A stretch of DNA of 39,037 bases from Methanomassiliicoccaceae archaeon (GTDB taxonomy: Archaea > Thermoplasmatota > Thermoplasmata > Methanomassiliicoccales > Methanomethylophilaceae), in assembly GCA_009780795.1 (NCBI GenBank), contig WQZJ01000002.1:1-39037 (forward strand), read 5' to 3'. Under the pieces are notes generated by a model. That model was not told the origin of the DNA, did not search any database, and worked only from the letters and a program-made list of their open reading frames with translations. Within the stretch, counting starts at the first letter, position 1. The number at the start of each line of letters is the position of its first letter. The translations under genes were made by a program, and so were the position numbers. Of the stretch, positions 14,429 to 22,310 are shown piece by piece.

Positions 14429-16357
14429 ATGAAGAAGGAGATGAGTGCGTTCGACGTGCGTTCCGTGGTCAATGAGATGGCCGTCCTCGAAGATGCACAT
14501 ATGGACAAGATATTCCATTGGGGCGCCGGGAACGTCCTGTTCAGGCTGAACGTTCAGGGTCAGGGGAAGAAGGAACTGTTCTTCAGCGACAAGAAATGGT
14601 TATATCTTCCGGAGGTGAAGCCTGAGACCCCGGCATCACCTACGTCCTTCGCATCGTTCCTCAGGAAATACGTCGATAACGCCAGGGTCGGGAAGATAAC
14701 GCAGGCCGGGTTCGACCGTGTCGTCATCATGGAATTACTGAAATCGGAAGGTTCGTATAAATTGATCTTCGAGATGTTCGGCGGCGGTAACGTACTTCTG
14801 GTGCTGGACGGGAAGATACTGAACTGTCTGATACACAAAGTGAGAAGAGACCGTACGGTCAGACCTGGAGAGGATTACGTTATGCCGGCCTCCCGTTTCG
14901 ATCCCACGGGATCGACATACGATCATTTCCGTCAGTTGCTTACGAACTCCGGTACGGACCTCGTACGAACATTGGCGATGGACGCGAACCTCGGAGGACA
15001 GTATGCGGAGGAGATATGCAAACGTACGGGCATCCCAAAGAACTCCAAACCGGCGGAACTCGGTGAGGATCACGTCAAGAGCATCCATTCCGTGATGAAT
15101 GATATCGTATCAGCGTCGTTATCATCATCGGGCGCGTTCATGTACAGGGATGGCGACACCATCACCGATATAACGCCTGCGGAGCTCCAGATATATGATG
15201 GTCACGAGAAAGAGACGTTCGGTTCCGTGTCCGCTGCGATAGCGAGCATGCTCGCCGCATTGAAGGACACGGAAACTGAGGAGTTCGTCGATCCTGAGGT
15301 CGAGAAACTGCAGAGGAGAGTGGACCGTCAGAAGGAGACCATAGAGGAATACAGAATGGAATCCGCGGACCTCAGGACGCGTGCGGATTCCATATACGCG
15401 AATTATCAGAAAGTGAATGAACTGCTCGATGTCCTTTCAACGCAGTCCAAGAAACTCGGATGGGATAAACTCAAAGAGGGCGCTATGAAGATACCGTTCG
15501 TCAGTGATATAGATCCGTCAAAGAACAAAGTGTCCGCGGAACTCGACGGGCTGAAGGTCACGCTCGATTATACGAAAGGGATAGACGCCAATGCATCCGA
15601 CATCTACCAGAGGAGCAAGGATGTCAACGAGAAGGCCAACAGGGCATCCGTTGCGCTGAAGGAGAGTGAAGAGCAGCTTGAACGTAAGGTGAAAGGGTTT
15701 GCGAAGGCGAAGGCATTGGCCGCAACGAGAGCACAGCCCACCAAGCAGTTCTGGTTCGAAAGGTACAAATGGTTCGTCACCTCCGGCGGGATGCTTGTGC
15801 TGTCAGGAAGGGACGCGCACACGAACGACCAGGTGGTCAAGAAGCACATGAAGGAAAAGGATGTATACGTTCATGCGGACGTACACGGTGCTCCGTCCGT
15901 GATCATCAAGAACGGTGCTGCCGCGAAGGAGGATGACCTGAGGGAAGCGTGCATGTTCGCCGTGACACAGTCGAAGGCGTGGATGTCCAGCATCCCGGAG
16001 GGTTCCGCATTCTGGGCATATCCCGATCAGGTGAGCAAGACACCGCAGGCAGGGGAGTTCCTTCCGAGAGGCGCATTCGTCATCCGCGGGAAGAGGAACT
16101 ACGAATATCACCTGCCGATGCGGCTGGCGATCGGTGAGATAACTTACGAGAACACAAGGAAGGTCATGTGCGGACCGGTGGAGGCTGTTTCGAGATCGTC
16201 GCAGAGATACGTCATAATCACACCCACCAAAGTGAAGGCGAGGAGGAACGCAGAGCTCGCGAAGCTGTTCAATGTGCCTGAGGAGGAGATATCAAGGATA
16301 ATCCCTCCCGGAGATATCGAGATCGTCAGCAAAGTGTGGCCGGAAGAGCCTGTTTAA
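14429..16357 (+). CDS. rqcH: NFACT family protein RqcH (ribosome quality control)
   Basis: A 642-residue homologue of archaeal/bacterial RqcH and eukaryotic NEMF/Rqc2, which binds stalled 50S subunits with peptidyl-tRNA and adds C-terminal alanine tails. Layout: NFACT-N domain (about residues 1-200), a helix-hairpin-helix region, a coiled coil rich in Glu/Lys/Arg (about 285-420), and the NFACT-R domain (about 450-560, FERYKWFVTSGGMLVLSGRDAHTND...VYVHADVHGAPSVIIKN). Length is typical for archaea. A second in-frame ATG four codons on has GAAGGAG before it and could be used. The stop TAA overlaps the convergent orphan antitoxin stop by two bases. Confidence 0.93.
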   Translation: MKKEMSAFDVRSVVNEMAVLEDAHMDKIFHWGAGNVLFRLNVQGQGKKELFFSDKKWLYLPEVKPETPASPTSFASFLRKYVDNARVGKITQAGFDRVVIMELLKSEGSYKLIFEMFGGGNVLLVLDGKILNCLIHKVRRDRTVRPGEDYVMPASRFDPTGSTYDHFRQLLTNSGTDLVRTLAMDANLGGQYAEEICKRTGIPKNSKPAELGEDHVKSIHSVMNDIVSASLSSSGAFMYRDGDTITDITPAELQIYDGHEKETFGSVSAAIASMLAALKDTETEEFVDPEVEKLQRRVDRQKETIEEYRMESADLRTRADSIYANYQKVNELLDVLSTQSKKLGWDKLKEGAMKIPFVSDIDPSKNKVSAELDGLKVTLDYTKGIDANASDIYQRSKDVNEKANRASVALKESEEQLERKVKGFAKAKALAATRAQPTKQFWFERYKWFVTSGGMLVLSGRDAHTNDQVVKKHMKEKDVYVHADVHGAPSVIIKNGAAAKEDDLREACMFAVTQSKAWMSSIPEGSAFWAYPDQVSKTPQAGEFLPRGAFVIRGKRNYEYHLPMRLAIGEITYENTRKVMCGPVEAVSRSSQRYVIITPTKVKARRNAELAKLFNVPEEEISRIIPPGDIEIVSKVWPEEPV

Positions 16358-16581
16358 TTGAATAACTCGTCCTCATCAGAGGGCCATGGAAGATCTTCCG
16401 GAACATCGAAGGTTTCGTCCTTTATCGAACCGAAGTACTTCTCTATGTGACCTTCCGGAAGGCCGTCATCTGAACATTCCAGAGTATCGCTGGGAGATCT
16501 GAATGATTTTTCTTTGTTCTTTGATTCGGTCCTCGACCTCTCACGAGGTTCGTCGTGCATGTATGCTGGCACACGTGACAT
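16354..16581 (-). CDS. Orphan VapB-like antitoxin (diverged copy)
   Basis: A 75-residue frame whose N-terminus MSRVPAYMHDEPRERSR and tail PEGHIEKYFGSIKDETFDVPEDLPW align along their length with the VapB at 16994-17221 (PEGFFDILGSWEGETIELPEDLPW), with one apparent deletion in the middle. The ribbon-helix-helix part is strongly diverged and may no longer bind DNA, while the PEDLPW toxin-contact tail is kept. GGTGAT four bases before the ATG shows that translation is possible. It begins 14 bp after the VapC stop, giving an antitoxin-toxin-antitoxin order, and no toxin follows. It could be decaying or could act as an extra anti-toxin. The stop is TAA. Confidence 0.6.
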   Translation of the reverse strand: MSRVPAYMHDEPRERSRTESKNKEKSFRSPSDTLECSDDGLPEGHIEKYFGSIKDETFDVPEDLPWPSDEDELFN

Positions 16582-16595
16582 TTTATCACCGCCGG

Positions 16596-16997
16596 TCACC
16601 CGATCCAATCCTCTGTCCGCAGACCTTTGATACGACTGAAATCTTTGATGTTGTTCGTCACCAATATACCGCCGCATGACAGGACCGTTGCCGCGGTCGT
16701 CAGATCGGCCGAGCCTATCATGTTCCCTTCCGCCTTCAGTTCCGCCCATATCTTACCGTATATCTTGGCTGCTTCGACATCGAACGGTACGGTCTCGAAT
16801 GTGGTGAGCAATGTCGTTATCGATCCCATCTTCTCTTTACTGCCGCGGTCGTTATGCACTCCTGCGATAAGTTCCGCTATGACCATTGACGGTATCTTGA
16901 TGTCCTTGTGGGAAACGGCTTTCAGCTTCTCTTCGATCCTCGGGTCTTTGACCCTGAACATGGACACTATGACGTTCGTGTCCAGATAGTACGTCAC
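16596..16997 (-). CDS. VapC-type PIN-domain toxin
   Basis: A 133-residue PIN-domain ribonuclease. The acidic residues are seen in LDTN, IAELIAG, SADLTTAAT and TNNIKDFSR. It starts with GTG overlapping the antitoxin stop (GTGA), the usual coupling of vapBC operons. It is homologous in length and motifs to the VapC at 9850-10248. It predicts inhibition of translation by RNA cleavage when the antitoxin is degraded. A third antitoxin-like gene follows on the same strand. The pair lies between rqcH and tRNA-Arg(GCG). The stop is TGA. Confidence 0.9.
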   Translation of the reverse strand: MTYYLDTNVIVSMFRVKDPRIEEKLKAVSHKDIKIPSMVIAELIAGVHNDRGSKEKMGSITTLLTTFETVPFDVEAAKIYGKIWAELKAEGNMIGSADLTTAATVLSCGGILVTNNIKDFSRIKGLRTEDWIG

Positions 16998-17221
16998 AGC
17001 GTTTCCCCCTCATTCGGTGACCATGGCAGATCTTCCGGCAGCTCTATGGTCTCGCCCTCCCACGAACCGAGAATATCAAAGAATCCCTCGGGCCAACTGT
17101 TATCGAGATGCTCCTTCAGCACATCGCTCACGAAACTCGATAACGACGTTCCTTTCTCCTTCGCCTTGGACCTCAGCTCCATGTAAAGGGCCTGATCGAT
17201 ATAGAGGGACACCTGCGGCAT
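16994..17221 (-). CDS. VapB-type ribbon-helix-helix antitoxin
   Basis: A 75-residue antitoxin with N-terminal MPQVSLYIDQALYMELRSKAKEKGTS and LSSFVSDVLKE forming the strand-helix-helix DNA-binding unit. The acidic toxin-binding tail is LGSWEGETIELPEDLPW. It is clearly paralogous to the antitoxin at 9623-9853. An inverted repeat and TATA-like box lie just upstream (17237-17268). The stop TGA overlaps the toxin GTG. Confidence 0.88.
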   Translation of the reverse strand: MPQVSLYIDQALYMELRSKAKEKGTSLSSFVSDVLKEHLDNSWPEGFFDILGSWEGETIELPEDLPWSPNEGETL

Positions 17222-17236
17222 TTTGACACCGTGTGC

Positions 17237-17268
17237 AAGTATACTTTATGTTATACTTATAATTGCCT
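17237..17268 (-). promoter_or_regulatory. Promoter/operator of vapBC pair 2
   Basis: AAGTATA (17237-17243) and TATACTT (17252-17258) form a 7-bp inverted repeat separated by 8 bp. AAGTATACTT is itself palindromic. The region overlaps a TATA-like box about 26 bp before the antitoxin ATG, a typical place for antitoxin autorepression. Confidence 0.5.
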
Positions 17269-17371
17269 AGCACGAACCGATACGCCGATCCGACGTCGAT
17301 CCTCGCGGCAGACGCTAAGTGCTTCCGGTATCCGTGACAGACCACTTTCGCAAAGGCATCCAAGAAGATGG

Positions 17372-17445
17372 TGCCCGCGCCGAGATTCGAACTCGAGTCA
17401 AGAGGTCCGCAACCTCTCAGGATATCCAGACTACCCCACGCGGGC
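17372..17445 (-). tRNA. tRNA-Arg(GCG)
   Basis: A complete 74-nt cloverleaf. The acceptor is GCCCGCG/CGCGGGC with discriminator A. The anticodon stem AGAGG/CCTCT carries loop TTGCGGA (anticodon GCG, Arg CGC/CGU). The T-arm is TCGAG-TTCGAAT-CTCGG. CCA is encoded at 17369-17371. It lies 20 bp downstream of the eS17 stop on the same strand, so co-transcription is possible. Confidence 0.92.
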
Positions 17446-17465
17446 ATTAGAATTTGCTAATAATT

Positions 17466-17657
17466 TTACAGTTCCACTTGAGAGCGGTATCTCGTTATGT
17501 ATCCGGCTATGCGGTTCCTCATGACAACTGAGGAAACATCAGTTAACGAGGACACGAGTGCTTTGTTGTTCTCGAAGTCCTCCGTGAATATCTCCGGATA
17601 TTTGTGGACGAGTTCTATTGAGACTCTCTTGATGTAGGTGGGCCTTATCCTTCCCAT
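17466..17657 (-). CDS. rps17e: Ribosomal protein eS17 (S17e)
   Basis: A 63-residue small-subunit ribosomal protein found in archaea and eukaryotes but not bacteria. The signature MGRIRPTYIKR, LVHKYPEIFTEDFENNKALV, LTDVSS and NRIAGYITR is complete. The ATG is preferred over a GTG three codons upstream because GGTGA lies five bases before it. A TATA-like TTATATAG is present at 17692-17700, leaving a short leader. It is not in a ribosomal operon here; it precedes tRNA-Arg(GCG). The stop is TAA. Confidence 0.95.
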   Translation of the reverse strand: MGRIRPTYIKRVSIELVHKYPEIFTEDFENNKALVSSLTDVSSVVMRNRIAGYITRYRSQVEL

Positions 17658-17689
17658 TTTGTTCACCGAGTAAGGCGGATTAAGTAGAT

Positions 17690-17706
17690 ACCCTATATAA
17701 CCTTTT
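17690..17706 (-). promoter_or_regulatory. BRE/TATA box of rps17e
   Basis: On the minus strand AAAAAAGG followed by TTATATAGGG looks like a purine-rich BRE and a TATA box, about 38 bp before the ATG, leaving a leader of about 12-14 nt that contains GGTGA. Confidence 0.5.
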
Positions 17707-17734
17707 TTAATTAAGGCTGCGGAGTGACCTCATA

Positions 17735-19630
17735 TCAGATCACTCCTTTTCTGAACATTGCAATTCTTTCTTCAAGATATTCGCCCAATCGTTCGTCCGT
17801 GCAAAATACGTAACAACCTTCCATGCCGCGCGACATCAGCGTCCTGTACGTGTTCTTTATTATGCTGTCCGCCGCGACGGCGGCTTCTTTCGAATTTGGA
17901 TATTCGGTCCTCAGACCGCGGAGGGACTGGTCGGTCCTGGCCCTTTTCATATGGTCGGTCACGATCTCCCCGTTCTCATAGCGCAGGTCGTCGCCCATTA
18001 TCACGCCAACGTAGTCGAACTCCAGTCCTTGGCATGTGTGTATGCATCCTGCCTCCTTCACCGAGTCCGGGTCTATGGCCCAGGTGTTCGTCGATCCGAG
18101 GTTCCAGCTCATTCCGAAACCGAACTCCGGGATCGTTATGTCATGGACGTCGCTTCTGTTCTTGCCTTCGGATATCCAGTTCCAACAGTAGCCGGCGACC
18201 ATCCTCGAGCGGTTCCTTACGATATTCTTCTCCTTTATCGCCATGAGAAGCTCGTTCGGGTCCCTGAATATCCTTATGTCGTACGAATTGTCTATCCTGT
18301 CGAAGTTTGCCGTCTCCTTTATTCCAAGAACGTCGTCGAGCCACGCCATGTATCCGTCCGAGCCGCCGCATCTGAATTGGGAGTCGAGTTCATCGATCCC
18401 TATGACCTCCGCGCCCGCCTCCCCGGCTGCGCTCAGGATGTTGTCTATCGTTCCTATGTCCTTGAGCGTCACTCGCTGCGACTCATCTATGAAGAATACC
18501 GTGAACTTGGACGCATTGATTATTTCCTTTATCTGGTTCTCTCCCAGGTTCTGGTACAGACCGCTCTTCTCGTTCAGCCTGTGCGCCTCGTCAGCGAGTA
18601 TCGCATCGAATACGTTCTCTTCGGCCTTGTAGAATCCTCCCGAACCGCGGAACATGTTGTCTGTGGCGCCCGGGATCCTCGTTCCTTTGAGCTTGGTGCT
18701 GTATACGTGCCTTGGTGCCTGGTTCTTCGTGACATACGTTGCGACGAGGCCTTCGGCCGTCATCTTCACGAGTGCGTTGACCGCTAATACCGATTTACCA
18801 GTACCCGGGCCGCCCTCTACGATCAGGACGCGCTTACTACCGTCCCTCTTTGAATCTTTGGCTGCTCTCAGTATCTTCTCGAGCACGACCTTCTGCGAGT
18901 CGAGCATCACGAACTCCTCGTTCCCTTCGAGCATCCTGACAAGGGAGTCCTGAAGCGACTTGGACGGGCGGAGCTCTCCGTTATCTATCAGGTAAAGGGT
19001 CCCTTTGTTGTCCCCGTGTCGTATGTATCTTTTGATGAACTCCCTGAGCTTGACCTTGTCCCTTCTTGTGAAAACAGGCGCCTGATCCGTGTACTCCCTG
19101 TACTGCGGATCAGTGAGCGGGTCGTTACCGTCGATGACCACATAATTATGGAGGAACGCACACGGGCTCAACGTTATCGGTATCTCCTGGACATTCCTGT
19201 TGAAATTGGATATCGTCTTTGCGTAGGACCATGCTTGGTACGACGGGTGCGTGGTCCTGTTCAGTCCTCCGCCGAGGAATGTCCTTACGATACCGTCCTC
19301 TCCCTCTACTTTGTCCGCGGACTCCCATTGTTTCAGTTCGACTATCACGGCTACCGGTTTCTCCCTCTCATCGAGGCCGGAGATTATCATATCCACTCTT
19401 TTCGACGAGAACGGGATGTTGTACTCTATGGCGATGCCTGAATTATTAGGTATATCGTCATCGTTCAGGACGTTGTCCATGTACTCGAGTGAGTTCATCC
19501 ATGACCTGATCTCGCTCCTCGCGGTCGTCCTTCCCGTCTTTTCGTAGATGGCCTCGGTTATCCTTTTTTCGATCATGCCTTCCAGAATATCATGAGAAAA
19601 ACCCTTTTTGGTGTTCTCGTAGATTATCAT
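17735..19630 (-). CDS. Nuclease-helicase protein with DUF2075 (Schlafen-type helicase) domain
   Basis: A 631-residue protein. The N-terminal third contains SSKRVDMII followed by VAVIVELKQW, a D...ExK pattern of a PD-(D/E)xK nuclease-like fold. The C-terminal two thirds is a superfamily 1-type helicase domain of the DUF2075 group: Walker A VEGGPGTGKSVLAV, Walker B FDAILADEAHRL, then FFIDESQRV, a QFRCGGSDGY block and TCQGLEFDYVGVIMG. Such architectures occur in defence and repair contexts, but the role here is unknown. I start at MIIYENTKKG because the 70 codons before it are a shadow overlapping thyX. It follows the thyX stop by 13 bp on the same strand. The stop is TGA. Confidence 0.83.
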   Translation of the reverse strand: MIIYENTKKGFSHDILEGMIEKRITEAIYEKTGRTTARSEIRSWMNSLEYMDNVLNDDDIPNNSGIAIEYNIPFSSKRVDMIISGLDEREKPVAVIVELKQWESADKVEGEDGIVRTFLGGGLNRTTHPSYQAWSYAKTISNFNRNVQEIPITLSPCAFLHNYVVIDGNDPLTDPQYREYTDQAPVFTRRDKVKLREFIKRYIRHGDNKGTLYLIDNGELRPSKSLQDSLVRMLEGNEEFVMLDSQKVVLEKILRAAKDSKRDGSKRVLIVEGGPGTGKSVLAVNALVKMTAEGLVATYVTKNQAPRHVYSTKLKGTRIPGATDNMFRGSGGFYKAEENVFDAILADEAHRLNEKSGLYQNLGENQIKEIINASKFTVFFIDESQRVTLKDIGTIDNILSAAGEAGAEVIGIDELDSQFRCGGSDGYMAWLDDVLGIKETANFDRIDNSYDIRIFRDPNELLMAIKEKNIVRNRSRMVAGYCWNWISEGKNRSDVHDITIPEFGFGMSWNLGSTNTWAIDPDSVKEAGCIHTCQGLEFDYVGVIMGDDLRYENGEIVTDHMKRARTDQSLRGLRTEYPNSKEAAVAADSIIKNTYRTLMSRGMEGCYVFCTDERLGEYLEERIAMFRKGVI

Positions 19631-19643
19631 GGGGACCACTGAA

Positions 19644-20300
19644 CTATTTTGAACGGGGTCTTCCGCATGACAGTTTACCCTCAGGGCACGGTCCGCGTGT
19701 GCACGGCGGCCCTGCGTCGCGGAATATTGCCGGTGATATCTCCGTGCATATCGTGAGCATGCGATCCGCCATCTCCCGTATCTCCCACTGTGCGCGTTCA
19801 CAGCACCTGAGCGAGAAGAAGTGCAGCAGCTCACGTGCATTCATCGTTATCGTTATGTTCGTGGTGCATCCGTTCGGCAGCACATAGCGGGCATCCTCTG
19901 CGGGAACGCGGTCACTGAGTTTCCTGTACGCATCCCATATCGTGTCCATCATCTCCGTGTACACTTTCAGGGAATCGGGATCGGCTTTGATCGTGTCAGG
20001 CACCACGTACGTTGGATCGTTCAAAGGAACATACCTCTGACTCTGTTGCGAGAATGACGCTATCCTGTGTCTGACGAGTTGGTGGGTCAGCGCCCTGGAG
20101 ACGCCTTCCACTGAGAACGTGAAAACTGCATGCTCGACGACGGAGTGGTGTCCCATTCCGACTATCTTCGACAATATGCGCTCAGGATCGTCGATCTCGT
20201 CCATCAATTCGTACGACGCCTTCTCTGAATAACACGAATTACCGGCGGACGCGCATATCCTGTCCGCGTCCGGCGTGTGCGCCAGAAGTCTTACTATCAC
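19644..20300 (-). CDS. thyX: FAD-dependent thymidylate synthase ThyX
   Basis: A 218-residue flavin-dependent enzyme converting dUMP to dTMP with methylenetetrahydro(methano)pterin-type folate and NAD(P)H. The ThyX motif RHRIASFSQQSQRY (RHRxxSx7R) is present, as are the FAD/dUMP-contact region GHHSVVEHAVFTF and the C-terminal block LRCCERAQWEIREMA. I choose the GTG giving VIVRLLAHT because it overlaps the TraB-gene stop (GTGA) and has GGAGGAAGG upstream. The longer frame overlaps TraB. The stop is TAG; reading through it would add a further 17 codons before a TGA. The C-terminal tail has four cysteines (CTRGPCPEGKLSC and one earlier), somewhat unusual but uninterpreted. Confidence 0.95.
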   Translation of the reverse strand: MIVRLLAHTPDADRICASAGNSCYSEKASYELMDEIDDPERILSKIVGMGHHSVVEHAVFTFSVEGVSRALTHQLVRHRIASFSQQSQRYVPLNDPTYVVPDTIKADPDSLKVYTEMMDTIWDAYRKLSDRVPAEDARYVLPNGCTTNITITMNARELLHFFSLRCCERAQWEIREMADRMLTICTEISPAIFRDAGPPCTRGPCPEGKLSCGRPRSK

Positions 20301-21007
20301 ATTCCTTCCTCCGGCGGTCTCCCGGACCACAGTTCGTTTCGCAGCACGCTCATCTCCTCTGAGGACATTAGCGTTTTCAGCCTTATCTTTCTTATGCTCT
20401 CCCCATCGAGCAGTTTCGATATCCCTTCTACGTGTCCGTCGCCCACGACCACTATCATATTACCGTATCTCGGGGACATTTCCTTTATCCTCTCGGCCAT
20501 ATGGGCGTCCCTCTCGTCTATGAGCTTCCTTACCAGCGTCGGGTACTTCTTTCTCATGGCTGCGAAGTATTCTTCTTCATTCTCAGCCATGTCCATGACC
20601 ACTTTGTCCGCCTTGTCCTTTCGTCTGAATCTGTCGCCTATCATCGAGAACGTGAACCTCATCCTTTCGAAGAACGGCATCTCCTTCCACACACTGTCCA
20701 TCGTCTCGGCGGCATCGGTGTCGATGAACTCGATCGCCGCGCCTATGGTCCTTCCCGTCTCTACGGCTGCGACGAACTCGGCACCCACCTTCGATCCGTA
20801 TTCCTCTGCGACACTCTTCTGATATTCGGCCATCCTTCTGTACGCCCACGGCTGGTCCGAGTTGCCGCGCTCATACGGCGATGACAATGCGTTATATCTT
20901 GCCTCGTCCAGTTCGACGAGCACCGCATCCGGCCATATATGTTTCACAATGAACGACACCGGCTCGGCTATCTTGAAGACGTGCCCCGTGCCCAGAAGTG
21001 TTATCAT
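20297..21007 (-). CDS. TraB/PrgY family protein
   Basis: A 236-residue protein of the TraB family. Diagnostic motifs are the N-terminal LLGTGHVF, the acidic VLVELDEARYNAL block and the C-terminal VVGDGHVEGI. Bacterial TraB/PrgY modulates conjugative pheromone activity and the animal Tiki relatives are metalloproteases; the archaeal role is unknown. No transmembrane helix is evident, so this short form is likely cytosolic (long archaeal members have a C-terminal membrane part). It overlaps thyX by 4 bp, implying one transcript. Its promoter shares an A/T box with the divergent phosphatase gene. The stop is TGA. Confidence 0.83.
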   Translation of the reverse strand: MITLLGTGHVFKIAEPVSFIVKHIWPDAVLVELDEARYNALSSPYERGNSDQPWAYRRMAEYQKSVAEEYGSKVGAEFVAAVETGRTIGAAIEFIDTDAAETMDSVWKEMPFFERMRFTFSMIGDRFRRKDKADKVVMDMAENEEEYFAAMRKKYPTLVRKLIDERDAHMAERIKEMSPRYGNMIVVVGDGHVEGISKLLDGESIRKIRLKTLMSSEEMSVLRNELWSGRPPEEGM

Positions 21008-21026
21008 CGGGCGTCATAGGCAACAC

Positions 21027-21038
21027 CTTTTTATTAAG
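21027..21038. promoter_or_regulatory. Shared divergent TATA box (TraB gene / HAD gene)
   Basis: TTTTTATTAAG lies almost exactly midway between the TraB ATG and the HAD GTG, about 26 and 24 bp from each. One near-symmetrical box could serve both leaderless promoters, so the two genes may compete for the same TBP. Confidence 0.5.
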
Positions 21039-21056
21039 CGTTGCGCTGGCGCAGAC

Positions 21057-21719
21057 GTGGGGAAATATAAACTCGTTGTTTTCGACATGGACGGCGTTCT
21101 GATAAACTACGTCAGCTCATGGACGTGGGTCCATGATAAGATGGATACGGACAATGAAGAGGCGTTCGAGCTGTTCAAGGCCGGTAAGATAACCGAGATA
21201 GAGTTCATACGGCGTGACATAGGACTGTGGACCGCCAAGGACAAGAACGTAAGATTGGCGGACATCATCAACGCGCTGCAGGACGTGCCGCTGATACATG
21301 GGATACAGGAGACCATAGCCACGTTATCGCACAACGGAATAAGGAGCATCATAGTCAGCGGCGGCATAGATCTGGCGGCTAAGATGATAGCGGATGAGTT
21401 CCGCTTTGACGGACATGCGGCTAACAGCGTACTCGCTCACGAGGACGGCAGGCTCACGGGTGATGGGAAGGTGAATGTCGACCTTACGGACAAAGGCATC
21501 GTCACCAGGGAGTTCATGGAAAGGTTCGGCGTGTCAAAAGAAGAGACGGTCGCGGTCGGTAATTCATATACAGACGTGAAGATGCTTCAGGCCGCCGGGT
21601 TGGCGATAGCGTTCAATCCCATAGATGACGCTGTTATCAATGCCGCACATATCGTCATAAGGAGCGATAACATCGCCGATATACTAGACGCCGTCCTCGA
21701 GGTCGAGGATCGCGTATGA
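21057..21719 (+). CDS. HAD superfamily phosphatase, SerB-like
   Basis: A 220-residue haloacid-dehalogenase hydrolase. All four motifs are visible: DMDGVL (nucleophile Asp, about residue 10), VSGG, the lysine in TDKG and GNSYTDVKML. A helical cap lies between motifs I and II. It resembles phosphoserine phosphatase-like proteins, but the substrate cannot be assigned. The GTG start immediately precedes GKYKLVVFD and sits 24 bp from a TATA-like box with no ribosome binding site (leaderless). The longer frame upstream overlaps the divergent gene. Its 3' end overlaps the convergent zinc-finger gene by 36 bp. Confidence 0.85.
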   Translation: MGKYKLVVFDMDGVLINYVSSWTWVHDKMDTDNEEAFELFKAGKITEIEFIRRDIGLWTAKDKNVRLADIINALQDVPLIHGIQETIATLSHNGIRSIIVSGGIDLAAKMIADEFRFDGHAANSVLAHEDGRLTGDGKVNVDLTDKGIVTREFMERFGVSKEETVAVGNSYTDVKMLQAAGLAIAFNPIDDAVINAAHIVIRSDNIADILDAVLEVEDRV

Positions 21720-22310
21720 TCTCTTCCTGTACTTGCCGTACACCCTGGTGATGTTCCTGGCCTCCGCCGATCCCCTTCTGATCATGCGGCCCTGTATCTT
21801 TATCGAGTGTATGGTGCAATCCATGTCGTCGAAACTCAGTATGTTCCCGACGGTGAACTCGTCATCCGGGGACGACGTGACCGTTTTTGAATACGTTTTA
21901 CGGTCATCGTTTATTGACACTTTCACATCGATCATATCGAACTCGATCGCCCATATCGCAGAGATCTCCGTTGCCCTTGCAGTCTTGACGCGCTTGTCGC
22001 CCGGCAGTTCCAGGGCGGATATCCTCACGAGGTTCCCGGCATCCATGTGGAACTCGTCGCCCACCTTCAAAAGGTCGTCATCCTCCAACATGATCATGGT
22101 GACAGACGATTCGGAACCGTCGCTTACTATGACCTTGACCTCTATCTGCTTAGGGAACTGAACGGTCGTCGTCCTGATGAGACCGCAGTCCTGACACTTT
22201 ATCGTGGCGTCCATGGAGCTCTTTCCCATCTTCCCTTTCAGAACATCGTGTAACGTCGTATCGTCACAATCCGGACATTCGAAATATATCTCGCCTGGAA
22301 CGCCTTTCAT
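21684..22310 (-). CDS. HVO_0476 family archaeal zinc-finger protein
   Basis: A 208-residue protein with an N-terminal zinc ribbon (CPDC ... CQDC, about residues 12-42) followed by a beta-rich region. It matches the archaea-specific HVO_0476/COG1326 family, whose function is uncharacterised. It starts with ATG overlapping the MBL gene stop (ATGA), so it is the third gene of a rhomboid-MBL-zinc finger operon. The stop is TAG and falls inside the convergent HAD gene, giving a 36-bp tail-to-tail overlap. Confidence 0.85.
   Translation of the reverse strand: MKGVPGEIYFECPDCDDTTLHDVLKGKMGKSSMDATIKCQDCGLIRTTTVQFPKQIEVKVIVSDGSESSVTMIMLEDDDLLKVGDEFHMDAGNLVRISALELPGDKRVKTARATEISAIWAIEFDMIDVKVSINDDRKTYSKTVTSSPDDEFTVGNILSFDDMDCTIHSIKIQGRMIRRGSAEARNITRVYGKYRKRSYAILDLEDGV

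Noticed and set aside
19631..19840. 70-codon N-terminal extension of the DUF2075 protein
   Set aside because: It overlaps thyX in another frame, is Arg/Cys-rich, and the family starts near MIIYENTKKG.
21684..21719. The 36-bp HAD/zinc-finger tail overlap as a frameshift
   Set aside because: Both C-termini look natural and the overlap is convergent; no homology continues past either stop.
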